A DNA stretch of 60,256 bases, taken from assembly GCA_910585665.1 (NCBI GenBank), contig CAJUFI010000023.1, positions 1 through 60,256 on the forward strand, given 5' to 3'. A model generated the notes under the pieces. The model was not told where the DNA came from, ran no database searches, and saw only the letters and a program-made list of their open reading frames with translations. The position numbers and the translations under genes are program-made. The DNA is from an uncultured Acetatifactor sp. (GTDB lineage Bacteria; Bacillota; Clostridia; Lachnospirales; Lachnospiraceae). Shown here one piece after another: positions 49,053-57,335 of this stretch. The stretch's first letter is position 1, and each line of letters opens with the position of its first letter.

Positions 49053-51632
49053 CTACGCTTCCCTGGGCTCAGCGGACGGCTTCCGCCTGCGCCGGATTGT
49101 CTGGATCATGGCAAATGCCACAATGCTCACCGCGCTGACGGCCGCTCCCGCATAGGAGCCCTCAGGGACATACTTCATCTCAAAGCGGTATTCCCCCGGC
49201 TCCAGGTCAAAAGCCATAAGGCAACCGCCGAACAAAGCCCCTTCCACCTCCTCCCCGTTCACCAGCACCTTCCAGCCCGCCTCATAGGGCACGGAAAGAA
49301 TCAGCCTGCCCGCCTGCGCCATGGTAATGTCCCCGGAAAGGAAATCGCTCTCCCAGACCACATGCTCCATGTGCTGGGCGGAAAGCAGCTCCAGAACCTG
49401 CCCAAGGACTTCCCTGTCCATGGCGTACACGTCCGCGTCCACCCTGGGGGTCTCGTCCTCCTCGTTGCCATTGGTCAAAGTGATGGTCTGCCCTTTTTCC
49501 AGATAGCCCAGATACAGGACGGAACCTTTCTTCAAATCCTTGAACTTCTCCTCATCCGTGCTGCCGCCGATACAGTCCACCTTGTTGGTACCGGAAGCCG
49601 TGAGGACCGCGTAATAATATCCGCCCTCCTGCGCAGTGAACACTACATCGTCCCTGGCTGCCTCAGCCCTCACCGGTCTGAAAAGCATCCCCTCAGCCCC
49701 TAAGTCCTCCGCCATCTGATTCTGCAGCAGAAGCCCATTGCCCTCGAACCCTTCCGGCAAGTCGAAGCCCAAAGGCGCCACATAGCCGAAAGGCAGCAGG
49801 GCATTGCACTGATAGAGGAACACATCCCCGCTTTGGCCAAGCAGAGTGTATAGGCTGTTCTCATATTTTTCCGACTCACCGAACATATAATTCACGTTCA
49901 GCATGGCCGAAACCAGCGCCGTGGCGCCGTCAAAGCCATAATACACCTTGCTGTGGCGCATGCCGAGCCTCTGGTACATGTCCATCACATAGGAATTCAG
50001 CGTGGAGGAAAACACGCTGGCCGTGGGGTAACCGGTCAGGGTGCCGTCGTTCTTCGTCTTCCTGGTGAACTTTTCCAGGCGGTAGAACCCCTCCTCCCGT
50101 GTCCTGGTCACTTCATACAGCGCTTTGTAGTCCTCCTGCTGCCCCAGATACGCGCTGCGGCTCACCGTGCCTACGCTGGTGCCATAGGTATTGATGGCGC
50201 TCTCCGCCACCATCATCACCAGGGCGGCCACCGCCACCGCCTGGAGCGTCATCCGCTTCTGCCTGGTCCGATACAGATACAGCAGCACCGCATAGACACC
50301 GGCGAACACCAAAGTCAGCAGCTTGACCCCCAGTTCAAAGTCCTCATGGTCGATGAACTTCCCGCAGAAGAGGATGAAGCCCAACGCCCACAGAAAGCTG
50401 TAGAGAATCTGCTGCCCTTCCATCTCCCTGACCCCTCTGAACGCCTCATAGCACATGGTCAGCACCAGGAAGATGTAGAGGAAGGACTGCCTGGCCGGCA
50501 GGGAATCCGGATAGTTCAGCCCGTGCCAGATAAAGTCCAGGACATTGGTGCTGAAGCTGATCAGCAGAAAACCCGCCAGCGCCATGCGGCAGAACTTCTC
50601 CCGGATAGAGATGCGCCGGTTCATCAGGTACAGGGGAACCATCAACAGCACCGCGCTGCCGCAGTAGATATTGGGCCAGTGGTCCAGCCCCCGCTCCGTA
50701 TAGACGCACATACAGTGCCTCGCCAGCATGTCCAGCACGGAAAAATACGATTCCACCTTCTTGGGGAAATCCATATCCCCGAAATCCGTCCGCAGGATGG
50801 CGCACACCTCCGGAATCAGCAGCACCGCGGCCATCCCCCCAGCCAGCAGGGAATACAGCGCGAAATATCCCGGAATGCCTTTCTTCCATATATTGTGCAC
50901 CCAGTCCTTCTCCAGGGCCAGAAGCAATATGAAGTACAGCACCAGGAAAATGCATATCATGATTGAGATATAATAATTCGTGAAAATGGACAATGCCAGG
51001 GTCACGCAGTACAGGCCGCCGCGCCCTTCCTTCACCAGCCGCTCCAGTCCCAGCACGATCAGCGGCAGCAGCACCACGCAGTCCACCCACATGATATTGT
51101 AATTGTAGGCGGCCATGAAGCCAGACAGGGCATAGAAACAGGAAAAGAACAATGCGCCGATATCATTTCCACGTTTTTTCGTCCAAAGGCTTTCCGGTGC
51201 ATCCCCCACGTCCTTTGCATCCTCCGCCTGAAAATGCTTCTTCAGATACAGATAGGAGGTCAGCCCTGCCAGCCCTATCTTCAGCACGATGAGGTAGCTC
51301 ATGAACTCCATCAGATGGCTCTCCGGCACCAGTAGGGAAAAGATATGGAAGGGGCTGGCTAGATAGTATACAAAAAGCGCCAGGAAATTGGAGCCAATCC
51401 CTACATTGAAGGAAAAGCTTAGGCTCTCCCCACCTCTCACCTTATGGAGCAGTTCGCTGAAAAAAGGCATGTACTGGTGATACATGTCGGAGAACAGGAA
51501 GCTCCTGTCCCCGAACGGGTATATCCGGTTAATCACGAACAATGCCAGCATGATTATAGTCGGAATCAGCAGCGAAAGGACGAGAACGGCCCTTTCCCAT
51601 TGTCCCCTGGTTTTCTGTTTCATCTTCTTCAT
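49053..51632 (-). CDS. YfhO-family membrane protein (GT-C-like)
   Basis: 859 residues. About twelve membrane segments (VLVLSLLIPTIIMLALFVIN; NFLALFVYYLASPFHIFSLL; ALAGFLLISFSTNVLDFIWH) and a large loop, followed by extracellular beta-rich domains (GYYYAVLTASGTNKVDCIGG, LSVPYEAGWKVLVNGEEVEG) and a final helix. The motif MYHQYMPFFSELLHKVRGGE and the GWKVxVNG domain are typical of YfhO proteins, which have been linked to glycosylation of lipoteichoic acid in Bacillus. The start was set at MKKMKQK, because the upstream TTG lacks a site. Repeat copy C ends 18 bp upstream. Confidence 0.88.
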   Translation of the reverse strand: MKKMKQKTRGQWERAVLVLSLLIPTIIMLALFVINRIYPFGDRSFLFSDMYHQYMPFFSELLHKVRGGESLSFSFNVGIGSNFLALFVYYLASPFHIFSLLVPESHLMEFMSYLIVLKIGLAGLTSYLYLKKHFQAEDAKDVGDAPESLWTKKRGNDIGALFFSCFYALSGFMAAYNYNIMWVDCVVLLPLIVLGLERLVKEGRGGLYCVTLALSIFTNYYISIMICIFLVLYFILLLALEKDWVHNIWKKGIPGYFALYSLLAGGMAAVLLIPEVCAILRTDFGDMDFPKKVESYFSVLDMLARHCMCVYTERGLDHWPNIYCGSAVLLMVPLYLMNRRISIREKFCRMALAGFLLISFSTNVLDFIWHGLNYPDSLPARQSFLYIFLVLTMCYEAFRGVREMEGQQILYSFLWALGFILFCGKFIDHEDFELGVKLLTLVFAGVYAVLLYLYRTRQKRMTLQAVAVAALVMMVAESAINTYGTSVGTVSRSAYLGQQEDYKALYEVTRTREEGFYRLEKFTRKTKNDGTLTGYPTASVFSSTLNSYVMDMYQRLGMRHSKVYYGFDGATALVSAMLNVNYMFGESEKYENSLYTLLGQSGDVFLYQCNALLPFGYVAPLGFDLPEGFEGNGLLLQNQMAEDLGAEGMLFRPVRAEAARDDVVFTAQEGGYYYAVLTASGTNKVDCIGGSTDEEKFKDLKKGSVLYLGYLEKGQTITLTNGNEEDETPRVDADVYAMDREVLGQVLELLSAQHMEHVVWESDFLSGDITMAQAGRLILSVPYEAGWKVLVNGEEVEGALFGGCLMAFDLEPGEYRFEMKYVPEGSYAGAAVSAVSIVAFAMIQTIRRRRKPSAEPREA

Positions 51633-51649
51633 CACAGTCAACTTGCCTT

Positions 51650-51742
51650 AGGGACTGTCCCGAAACAACTCGCGCAGTCCATAGCCTCAGGAAAGGCCAG
51701 AAAAGCGGCCTTGCCCGCGCGAGTTATTTGAAGCCAGTCCCT
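51650..51742 (-). mobile_element. MITE-like palindromic repeat, copy C (5' leader of yfhO gene)
   Basis: A 93-bp element, plus strand ends AGGGACTGTCCCGAAACAAC and GAGTTATTTGAAGCCAGTCC. The second end matches copies A and B (CAGTTATTTGTAGACAATTC) at 15 of 20 places. TTA/TTA flanks again. The GC-richer centre is different, so it is a sub-family. Confidence 0.65.
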
Positions 51743-52287
51743 TACCGCCCTGAGGGCCGGCGTATCTCCTTCTATTTGTTCCAAATGGATTGATTTTGAA
51801 CCATGTACCCCGCCCTCTCCCAGAAAACCTTTTTCTGTCGGTTATGGCGTACATGCTCTGTCCCTTAAACAAGGACATTATATCTCAAACTGAGGGAAAT
51901 GTCTATCTTTTAATCATTGCATTATGCATCTGTCTTATTTTCTTCTTGTTGCCCTGCTGCCTCCTTTCCCCGGCTCCGGCATGTGCGAATTTCTACAGTG
52001 AAAACCGCATGCCGCCGGCCGCCTATCAGGCGCAAAGCAAAGCAATCATGAGAATTGCCTGGCAAGATTCAACGTGAGCCCGCGAAAACCTTCAGGAAAA
52101 GCGGAGGTAGCGCCAACTGCCCCGCCAAAAAGCCCGGACGCTAACTCTGAATCCCTCGCTGATAATCAGTTGAACACTCAAAAGTTATTTCGCAATACTT
52201 CCTTAAGATGGTATCTTTCCCAGACAGAACATATATTATCTATAAGGAAGGAATCTATCTCAGCAAAAGGCAGGAGGTTTAGAAAAT
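51743..52287. other. Gene-free interval between the YfhO gene and the C26 hydrolase gene
   Basis: 545 bp. It holds the YfhO promoter (51877-51905), an imperfect dyad TGTCCCTTAAACAAGGACA (51859-51877) at its start site, and an AT-rich tract near 51890-51960. For the plus-strand gene at 52288, a TATATTATCTA near 52226-52236 may be its -10. Hydrophobic frames on the plus strand near 51900 have no ribosome site and were not called. Confidence 0.5.
51877..51905 (-). promoter_or_regulatory. Promoter of the YfhO gene
   Basis: Minus strand TAGACA (51900-51905), a 17-bp spacer and TATAAT (51877-51882). The long leader (~240 nt) contains repeat copy C. Confidence 0.65.
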
Positions 52288-53088
52288 TTGCACAGGACAG
52301 ACATAAAAATTGCGATAGCGGGGACAGCGGCAGATACCGTAAATTATGTGAAATACGTGGCATCTGCACAGGCTGTACCTGTGGTGACATTGGAGCGGGA
52401 GATAATAGCTGGCTGCGACGGGCTGCTGCTGCCGGGGGGCGGCGATATCACGCCTGCTTTCTATGGGGAACAGAACCACGGCTCCCACAACATCCATACG
52501 GAACTGGACATCCTACAGCTGCAGGCCTTTGACCTGGCTCTCCGCAGAGGGCTGCCGGTCATGGGCATCTGCAAGGGGCTGCAGGTCATGAATGTAGGGT
52601 TGGGAGGCACTTTGATACAGAATTTGGAGCCGGAATCCCAGGGGCGGCATGGGTACGACAATGGCGATAAGTACCACACTTCCGTCATCCATGAGGGTTC
52701 CTGGCTATATGAGCTATACGGCGGTGAGGCCACAGTGAACAGCGCCCACCACCAGGCGCTGGGGCAGCTGGGAGAGGGGCTGTACGCTGTCCAGCGCTGT
52801 CCGTTGGACGGGTGCATCGAAGCGGTTGCCCATGAAAGTCGTCCTATCATTGGTGTCCAGTGGCATCCAGAGCGGATTGATTTCGGGACATCCGGGACGG
52901 ACGGCGGAAAGGTATTGAGGTATTTCCTGAAACTGGTTTCTGACTGCCAGTCCATGACACGCCAAACGCTGCTTAGGCCCCCTGTGCAAAGTAGGAGCGA
53001 ATCTAACTCCGGGCAAACGAGCGCTCAAAATGGCAGTTCCTCCGGCATCGGCCCGCACCTTACAGTGCAGCAGGCATCTCTCCCATGA
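52288..53088 (+). CDS. Gamma-glutamyl amidohydrolase, peptidase C26 (PuuD-like)
   Basis: 266 residues of the class I glutamine amidotransferase fold. The start of the fold is DIKIAIAGTAADTVNYVKYV; GLLLPGGGDITPAFYGE; the nucleophile Cys is in VMGICKGLQVMNVGLGGTLI; the HHQ stretch; His/Glu in GVQWHPERI. It should hydrolyse gamma-glutamyl compounds such as gamma-Glu-GABA or gamma-Glu peptides. TTG at 52288 with AGGAGG 10 nt before is the start. The last ~35 residues are polar and low in complexity and overlap the convergent dehydrogenase gene by 29 bp. Confidence 0.85.
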   Translation: MHRTDIKIAIAGTAADTVNYVKYVASAQAVPVVTLEREIIAGCDGLLLPGGGDITPAFYGEQNHGSHNIHTELDILQLQAFDLALRRGLPVMGICKGLQVMNVGLGGTLIQNLEPESQGRHGYDNGDKYHTSVIHEGSWLYELYGGEATVNSAHHQALGQLGEGLYAVQRCPLDGCIEAVAHESRPIIGVQWHPERIDFGTSGTDGGKVLRYFLKLVSDCQSMTRQTLLRPPVQSRSESNSGQTSAQNGSSSGIGPHLTVQQASLP

Positions 53089-54259
53089 TTTTTACATACT
53101 CCTCCGATTTGTCCCGCATGATGCAAAATCCCCTGTCCAATTCCGCCAGCGGAAATCTATGGGAAATCAGCCGGCTTATATCTATGCGCTTCTGTGAAAA
53201 CAGCTCCAGCGCATAGTGCCAGTCGTCTGCCCGGTGGTGTGTAAAGGAAGAATTCCAGGTACCCCTGACAGTCAGCTGGTTGCGCAGTATCTTCCAATAG
53301 ACATCCTTGCCCAAAACCATGTCGGAAGCCGGATTCCCCACCAGGCAGATTCTTCCTGACGGAGCGGCACTGTCCACAGCCTGCGTCATTGTCTCGTTTC
53401 TCCCCACACATTCAAAGACCACATCCGCGCCATGCCCCTGGGTCTGCTCCATTATCCATTTGCCGGCATCCTGTATGCGGCTGTCACAGTAATCAGCCTC
53501 AGGCAACCCTAATTCACAGGCTTTACTTTTCTGCAGCTCCTTGTTCCCGACGACCAGGATTCTCTTGATGGACTGCAGTCCTACCGCCCTTCGGGGCTCG
53601 GGCTCTGCGCCGGTTCCGCTTTCCCGGCCTGCCGGAACACTGCCCTGCTGTACCGGCACTGCGTCAAATTTCCTTCCGCCCCTGCCCTCTTCCAACAGCA
53701 GAGCCAGCAATAAAAGCCCTATTGTCCCCAGCCCAAATACTACTGCCGCCTCTTCCTCATTGTTGCCTGGTGCCCCTGGAACTCCTGCCGGAATCACCCG
53801 CCTCACGGCATGGACTGCCACCGCCATAGGCTCCAGCATAGCTGCCTCTTCAAAGGATACATTGTCCGGCAGTTCTATCAGGTTCTCTGCAGGCACAGCC
53901 ACATACTCCGCAAAGCCCCCGTCCCTGCGGGAGCCCAGATAACCGTAATTCCGGCACATTTCATACTGTCCCTTTATACAAGGCCCGCAAGCCCCGCAGG
54001 GAATCAGCGGGAACACACCTACCCGCTTCCCCAGCCAGGCGGAATCCGTCTCTTTCCCCACAGACTCCACCACGCCGGAGAATTCATGCCCCGGAATCAG
54101 CGGATGCCTGTGAGCCCCCGTCCGGTAAATCCTTGGGATGTCTGAACCGCAGATGCCCGCAGCCTTTACCGCCACAAGCGCCTGGCCGCTTTCCAGGGCG
54201 GGCAGCTCCACTGTCTCCAGCCGTATCTCATTTATGCCGTGCAAGACCCATGCTTTCAT
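53060..54259 (-). CDS. Zinc-dependent alcohol dehydrogenase (polyol-phosphate dehydrogenase-like)
   Basis: 399 residues. Medium-chain dehydrogenase: catalytic Zn ligands in AAGICGSDIPRIYRTGAHRH and PGHEF; the structural zinc cluster CGACGPCIKGQYEMC; the Rossmann motif VFGLGTIGLLLLALL. It resembles galactitol-1-phosphate/sorbitol dehydrogenases and the TarJ group. Residues ~190-233, between the first Rossmann helix and the next strand (RILVVGN), are an insertion of Gly/Arg/Glu/Pro type (EEGRGGRKFDAVPVQQGSVP). About 305 bp upstream on the same strand is the cytidylyltransferase, so both may act on one polyol phosphate, though the pairing is inferred. Confidence 0.85.
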   Translation of the reverse strand: MKAWVLHGINEIRLETVELPALESGQALVAVKAAGICGSDIPRIYRTGAHRHPLIPGHEFSGVVESVGKETDSAWLGKRVGVFPLIPCGACGPCIKGQYEMCRNYGYLGSRRDGGFAEYVAVPAENLIELPDNVSFEEAAMLEPMAVAVHAVRRVIPAGVPGAPGNNEEEAAVVFGLGTIGLLLLALLLEEGRGGRKFDAVPVQQGSVPAGRESGTGAEPEPRRAVGLQSIKRILVVGNKELQKSKACELGLPEADYCDSRIQDAGKWIMEQTQGHGADVVFECVGRNETMTQAVDSAAPSGRICLVGNPASDMVLGKDVYWKILRNQLTVRGTWNSSFTHHRADDWHYALELFSQKRIDISRLISHRFPLAELDRGFCIMRDKSEEYVKIMGEMPAAL

Positions 54260-54564
54260 CTTTTCATGACTCCTCTCTGGATATCCTGTTGTGTTTACTT
54301 CTGTCTGCCGCCGACTGACATTCTATATGCAGACCGCATTTCTTTTTGTGCCTGGTGTTCCGTGGCTGCCATAGATTTGATGCCGTTTCAATGCCTGGTA
54401 CAGCGTTTTGCAATCACCTTCTCAGGCAAATATATGGTGTACCCGAATCCGTGAAGTCCAAGTTGGTATGATTACCTTTAAACCCATATTTTACAAGATT
54501 TCTCCGCTTTTTGTCTTACATGGCAGATGCGCTCACTGGTTATGCATTTTTTTCGGCGGATTTT
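54260..54564. other. Gene-free interval between the dehydrogenase and cytidylyltransferase genes
   Basis: 305 bp, AT-richer than its surroundings. A possible minus-strand promoter TTGTAA-16-TAATCA lies near 54475-54500; the long leader it would give (~220 nt) has no motif I recognise. No terminator for the upstream gene was seen. Confidence 0.4.
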
Positions 54565-55272
54565 TCACGGCTCTGCCCCACGCCCGGCGATTATCCTGCG
54601 GAACCGCTCCAGGTCTTCCCTGGTAGTTATCTTGAAGTTGCCCTCGTCCCCCGGTATCATGGCGATATCCATCCCGCCCATGATTGCCGGTTCCGTGGAG
54701 CCGTTGATGCGCAGGATTGCGTCCGGAAGCAATCGTCTGCTGGCCTGCAGATATCTTCCGAGCAGAAATACTTCCGGTGCCTGTCCTGCGAAGACCGTGC
54801 TCCTGTCCAACAGGGACGTGATTGAACGGCCATCCTCGCTGCAGTAGACCGTATCCTTCATGGGAAGCACCGGGAGGACGCCGTCATGCCCTCTCACGGC
54901 CTCCAGGCAGTCCGAAATCAGTCCAGCCGAGAGCAGCGGCCGCGCCGCGTCGTGAATCAGTACATAATCTGTATCCGTCGCGTATTCTGCTATGTCCTCC
55001 AGGCCATGCAGGATGGAAAGCTGCCTGTTCCTGCCAGCCTGAGAGAAGCCCTTGAATTTCCTCCCCCTGTCCGCCTTTTCCAGCCACCTTGAAATCTGCA
55101 GTCTCCAGCAAGGCTCGGCCACGATTTGGATGGCATCTATGCCGGCATGGAGGGCCAATGTCTCCAGGCAATAGGAAAGCACAGGCCTGCCGCCCTCCTC
55201 CAGATATTGTTTCGGAATCTCCGTGCCCAGCCTGGCACCTGTGCCGCCGGACAGAATCAACGCAATGTTCAT
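54565..55272 (-). CDS. IspD/TarI-family cytidylyltransferase
   Basis: 235 residues. CTP-binding loop ALILSGGTGARLGTEIPKQY (residues ~4-23), then the catalytic HDAARPL and a final NFKITTREDLERF. It joins CMP to a polyol phosphate: methylerythritol phosphate (IspD) or ribitol phosphate (TarI/Bcs1). SGG in place of AAG in the loop, and the dehydrogenase next door, lean to a CDP-polyol, but IspD cannot be excluded, as no other ispD is in view. Its ATG overlaps the TGA of the AAA-nuclease gene (ATGA). Confidence 0.82.
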   Translation of the reverse strand: MNIALILSGGTGARLGTEIPKQYLEEGGRPVLSYCLETLALHAGIDAIQIVAEPCWRLQISRWLEKADRGRKFKGFSQAGRNRQLSILHGLEDIAEYATDTDYVLIHDAARPLLSAGLISDCLEAVRGHDGVLPVLPMKDTVYCSEDGRSITSLLDRSTVFAGQAPEVFLLGRYLQASRRLLPDAILRINGSTEPAIMGGMDIAMIPGDEGNFKITTREDLERFRRIIAGRGAEP

Positions 55273-56978
55273 AGCTTCCTATCCCCTCGTCCAATCAGAC
55301 ATTTCTTTCCTTCAAAGGCAAGGCCGTATTTCCGGATATTCTCCCGGAGGATGCCGGATGCCAGCAATTCCGCTTCATACTGCTTTTCCTCTATCTGGGC
55401 CAGCGCTCTGGCCACCGTGTCCTCCAGCGTCTTTTCCCCGTCATCTTTGTCAAAGACCTTGAATTCGAACAGGAACGCCTTTTCCTCTTTGTCAAAAGGT
55501 TCTATTATGACATCATACCTGCCGTATCCACTCTCACGGTTCGACCTTACCTGGTAGCTGTCCGCCAGATCTACCACCAGCCCCAGCACGAAACCATGGA
55601 AGAAACGTTCCGGCTCAGCCTCCTGGGACGGCTTTTTTCCGCTGTCAAAGGAGCTGAAGGTATTCAGCGCCACCTTGTTCATGAAAGTGTTCATCCGCTT
55701 CACATCGTCCCTCAGCAGGGCTTTGATGAACTCATTGTATTCCGTTGCGGTACTTTCGAACCATCCCTCTACCATTCCGGCGAACATGCTCTCTATCTCC
55801 ATATTCGTCAGCCGCAGGGTGTAGATTTTCTTCTGGAGCCGCCCCCGCCTTCCCACCTTTTCCACCCGCAGATATCCTGTGGCAAGCAGCAGGCTCCAGA
55901 CAGCGTTTTCATTCTGTGCAAGCTGGTCGAAGACAATCTGTTCGTCAATCTCCGTGTCAAAGCTTCTACCCTGCAGCAGCTGTTCCATAATCTTTTTCAT
56001 GCCGGCCGAGCCCTGCTTTATCAAAGAATTCACGAGCCCATTCCCGCTGCTGTCCGCCCAGTATGCGCCGTATTCTCCCTTTTGTTTCATGAAATTGATA
56101 ATAGACCAGGGATTGTAGATATCCCTGACGCTCCCGAAGGTAAAGCCGTCATACCATTCCTTTACCCCCTGCTTCTCCGTCCCCAGTCCCACATTGTCCA
56201 GCGCCTGGAAGACCTCTTCCTCCGTAAAGCCAAAATGGGCCGCATACGCTTCGGAAGTAGTAGTCACCACCTCCAGGTTGTTCAAATCAGAGAAAATAGA
56301 TTCTTTCGAAATCCGTGTGATTCCGGTAATGAGCCCCCGCAGCAGATAGGGATTGGTCTTGAACGTGGCATTGAAGAAACTCCTGAAAAAACGCACAGCC
56401 TCATCCCAGTATCCAGACAGCCAGGCCTCCTGCATAGGGGTGTCATACTCGTCCAGGAGGATGAGAACCTTTCTGCCATAATAGCGGCTCAGGTAGAACG
56501 ACAGGTTATAGATTGCATCCACTGCCACTTTTCCGTCCATGCCCGGCTTCACGCTGTTGAAGTATTCCTTTTCATTTTCGCTTAGGCAATCCCCTTCCAG
56601 TAAAACTAAGTTTTTCTGATAAGCATGGAACAGGATGCTTGATATGGCATATTCCATATCTTCATAGTTCGTCGCCTTGATCTTCGCAAGGCTGAGAAAG
56701 ATGACGGGCCAGGTTCCCTGCAGTTCCCGGAAGCGTTCCTCCTTCCATATGGAAAGCCCCTCAAAGAGATCCGCCCTGTGGGCATACTGGTTCGAGAAGA
56801 AGCATTCTGTCATGCTCAGATTCAATGTCTTGCCAAAACGGCGGGGGCGAGTAATCAGCGTCACGCTGTCCTCATTATCCCACCACTGCCTGATGAAGTC
56901 CGTCTTGTCCACGTAGAAAATATTTCTGGTTCTGACCGTCTCAAAGTCCTGCAGGCCGATTGCCACTTTTCCTGTCAT
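55269..56978 (-). CDS. AAA-ATPase-like protein with C-terminal PD-(D/E)XK domain
   Basis: 569 residues. The N-terminus has VAIGLQDFETVRTRNIFYVD and KTDFI, then a Walker A-like TRPRRFGKTLNLSM (~43-56) and Walker B VLILLDEYDTPM (~170-181), the AAA-ATPase_like (DUF1703-associated) type. Residues ~500-530 carry YGRYDVIIEP and KAFLFEFKVF, matching the D..ExK core of the PD-(D/E)XK superfamily. This is a large gut-bacterial family of uncertain role, thought to be mobile or defensive. GGAGG precedes the ATG; promoter at 57064-57092. ATGA overlap with the next gene. Confidence 0.88.
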   Translation of the reverse strand: MTGKVAIGLQDFETVRTRNIFYVDKTDFIRQWWDNEDSVTLITRPRRFGKTLNLSMTECFFSNQYAHRADLFEGLSIWKEERFRELQGTWPVIFLSLAKIKATNYEDMEYAISSILFHAYQKNLVLLEGDCLSENEKEYFNSVKPGMDGKVAVDAIYNLSFYLSRYYGRKVLILLDEYDTPMQEAWLSGYWDEAVRFFRSFFNATFKTNPYLLRGLITGITRISKESIFSDLNNLEVVTTTSEAYAAHFGFTEEEVFQALDNVGLGTEKQGVKEWYDGFTFGSVRDIYNPWSIINFMKQKGEYGAYWADSSGNGLVNSLIKQGSAGMKKIMEQLLQGRSFDTEIDEQIVFDQLAQNENAVWSLLLATGYLRVEKVGRRGRLQKKIYTLRLTNMEIESMFAGMVEGWFESTATEYNEFIKALLRDDVKRMNTFMNKVALNTFSSFDSGKKPSQEAEPERFFHGFVLGLVVDLADSYQVRSNRESGYGRYDVIIEPFDKEEKAFLFEFKVFDKDDGEKTLEDTVARALAQIEEKQYEAELLASGILRENIRKYGLAFEGKKCLIGRGDRKL

Positions 56979-57063
56979 GTACCTTCCTCCACATTGTCCG
57001 TGGCAGCGTCTGTGCGTCTGCCGCTATTGCGGGAAATTGGTGTCCTTCACTTTCCTTTTCTAC

Positions 57064-57092
57064 ATTATACACCTTATTGGGAGGTTTGATAA
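57064..57092 (-). promoter_or_regulatory. Promoter of the AAA-nuclease/cytidylyltransferase pair
   Basis: Minus strand TTATCA (57087-57092), a 17-bp spacer and TATAAT (57064-57069). Confidence 0.65.
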
Positions 57093-57100
57093 TGGGTAAA

Positions 57101-57158
57101 ATTAAAAATCCTGATGTCAGGTTCCCGGGGCGTGCGTCCGGGCTTGTATCAGGATTTT
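57101..57158 (-). terminator. Terminator after the Rpe-like gene
   Basis: Minus strand arms AAAATCCTGAT and ATCAGGATTTT, with an inner CCCGG/CCGGG stem, then TTAATTTT. The arms are shared with the hairpin at 58904. Confidence 0.7.
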
Positions 57159-57335
57159 GGGGGCAGTATTGGTTTTGATGCTTTTATCGGTGGCATGTTT
57201 GCTGCGGTTAGGTGTTTCTTTTTGGTTGTTTCTTTTTGGGTCTTTGGTTTTGAGCCTTTGTTTTCGGGTCTTTGTTTTCTTTTTTGGGATTTCCTTTATG
57301 GGACTTCTATTGTCCCTCTTTTGGATATGGAGGAT
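57159..57335. other. T/G-skewed tract after the Rpe-like gene
   Basis: 177 bp in which the plus strand is nearly all T and G, with repeats such as GGGTCTTTG and TTTGTTTTC. An open frame of hydrophobic residues on the plus strand is an effect of the T content. No ribosome site or other feature was seen. Confidence 0.6.

Noticed and set aside
51790..52077. Plus-strand frame with a hydrophobic segment before the C26 hydrolase gene
   Set aside because: No ribosome site, AT-rich sequence that forces hydrophobic codons, and it crosses the YfhO promoter and dyad.
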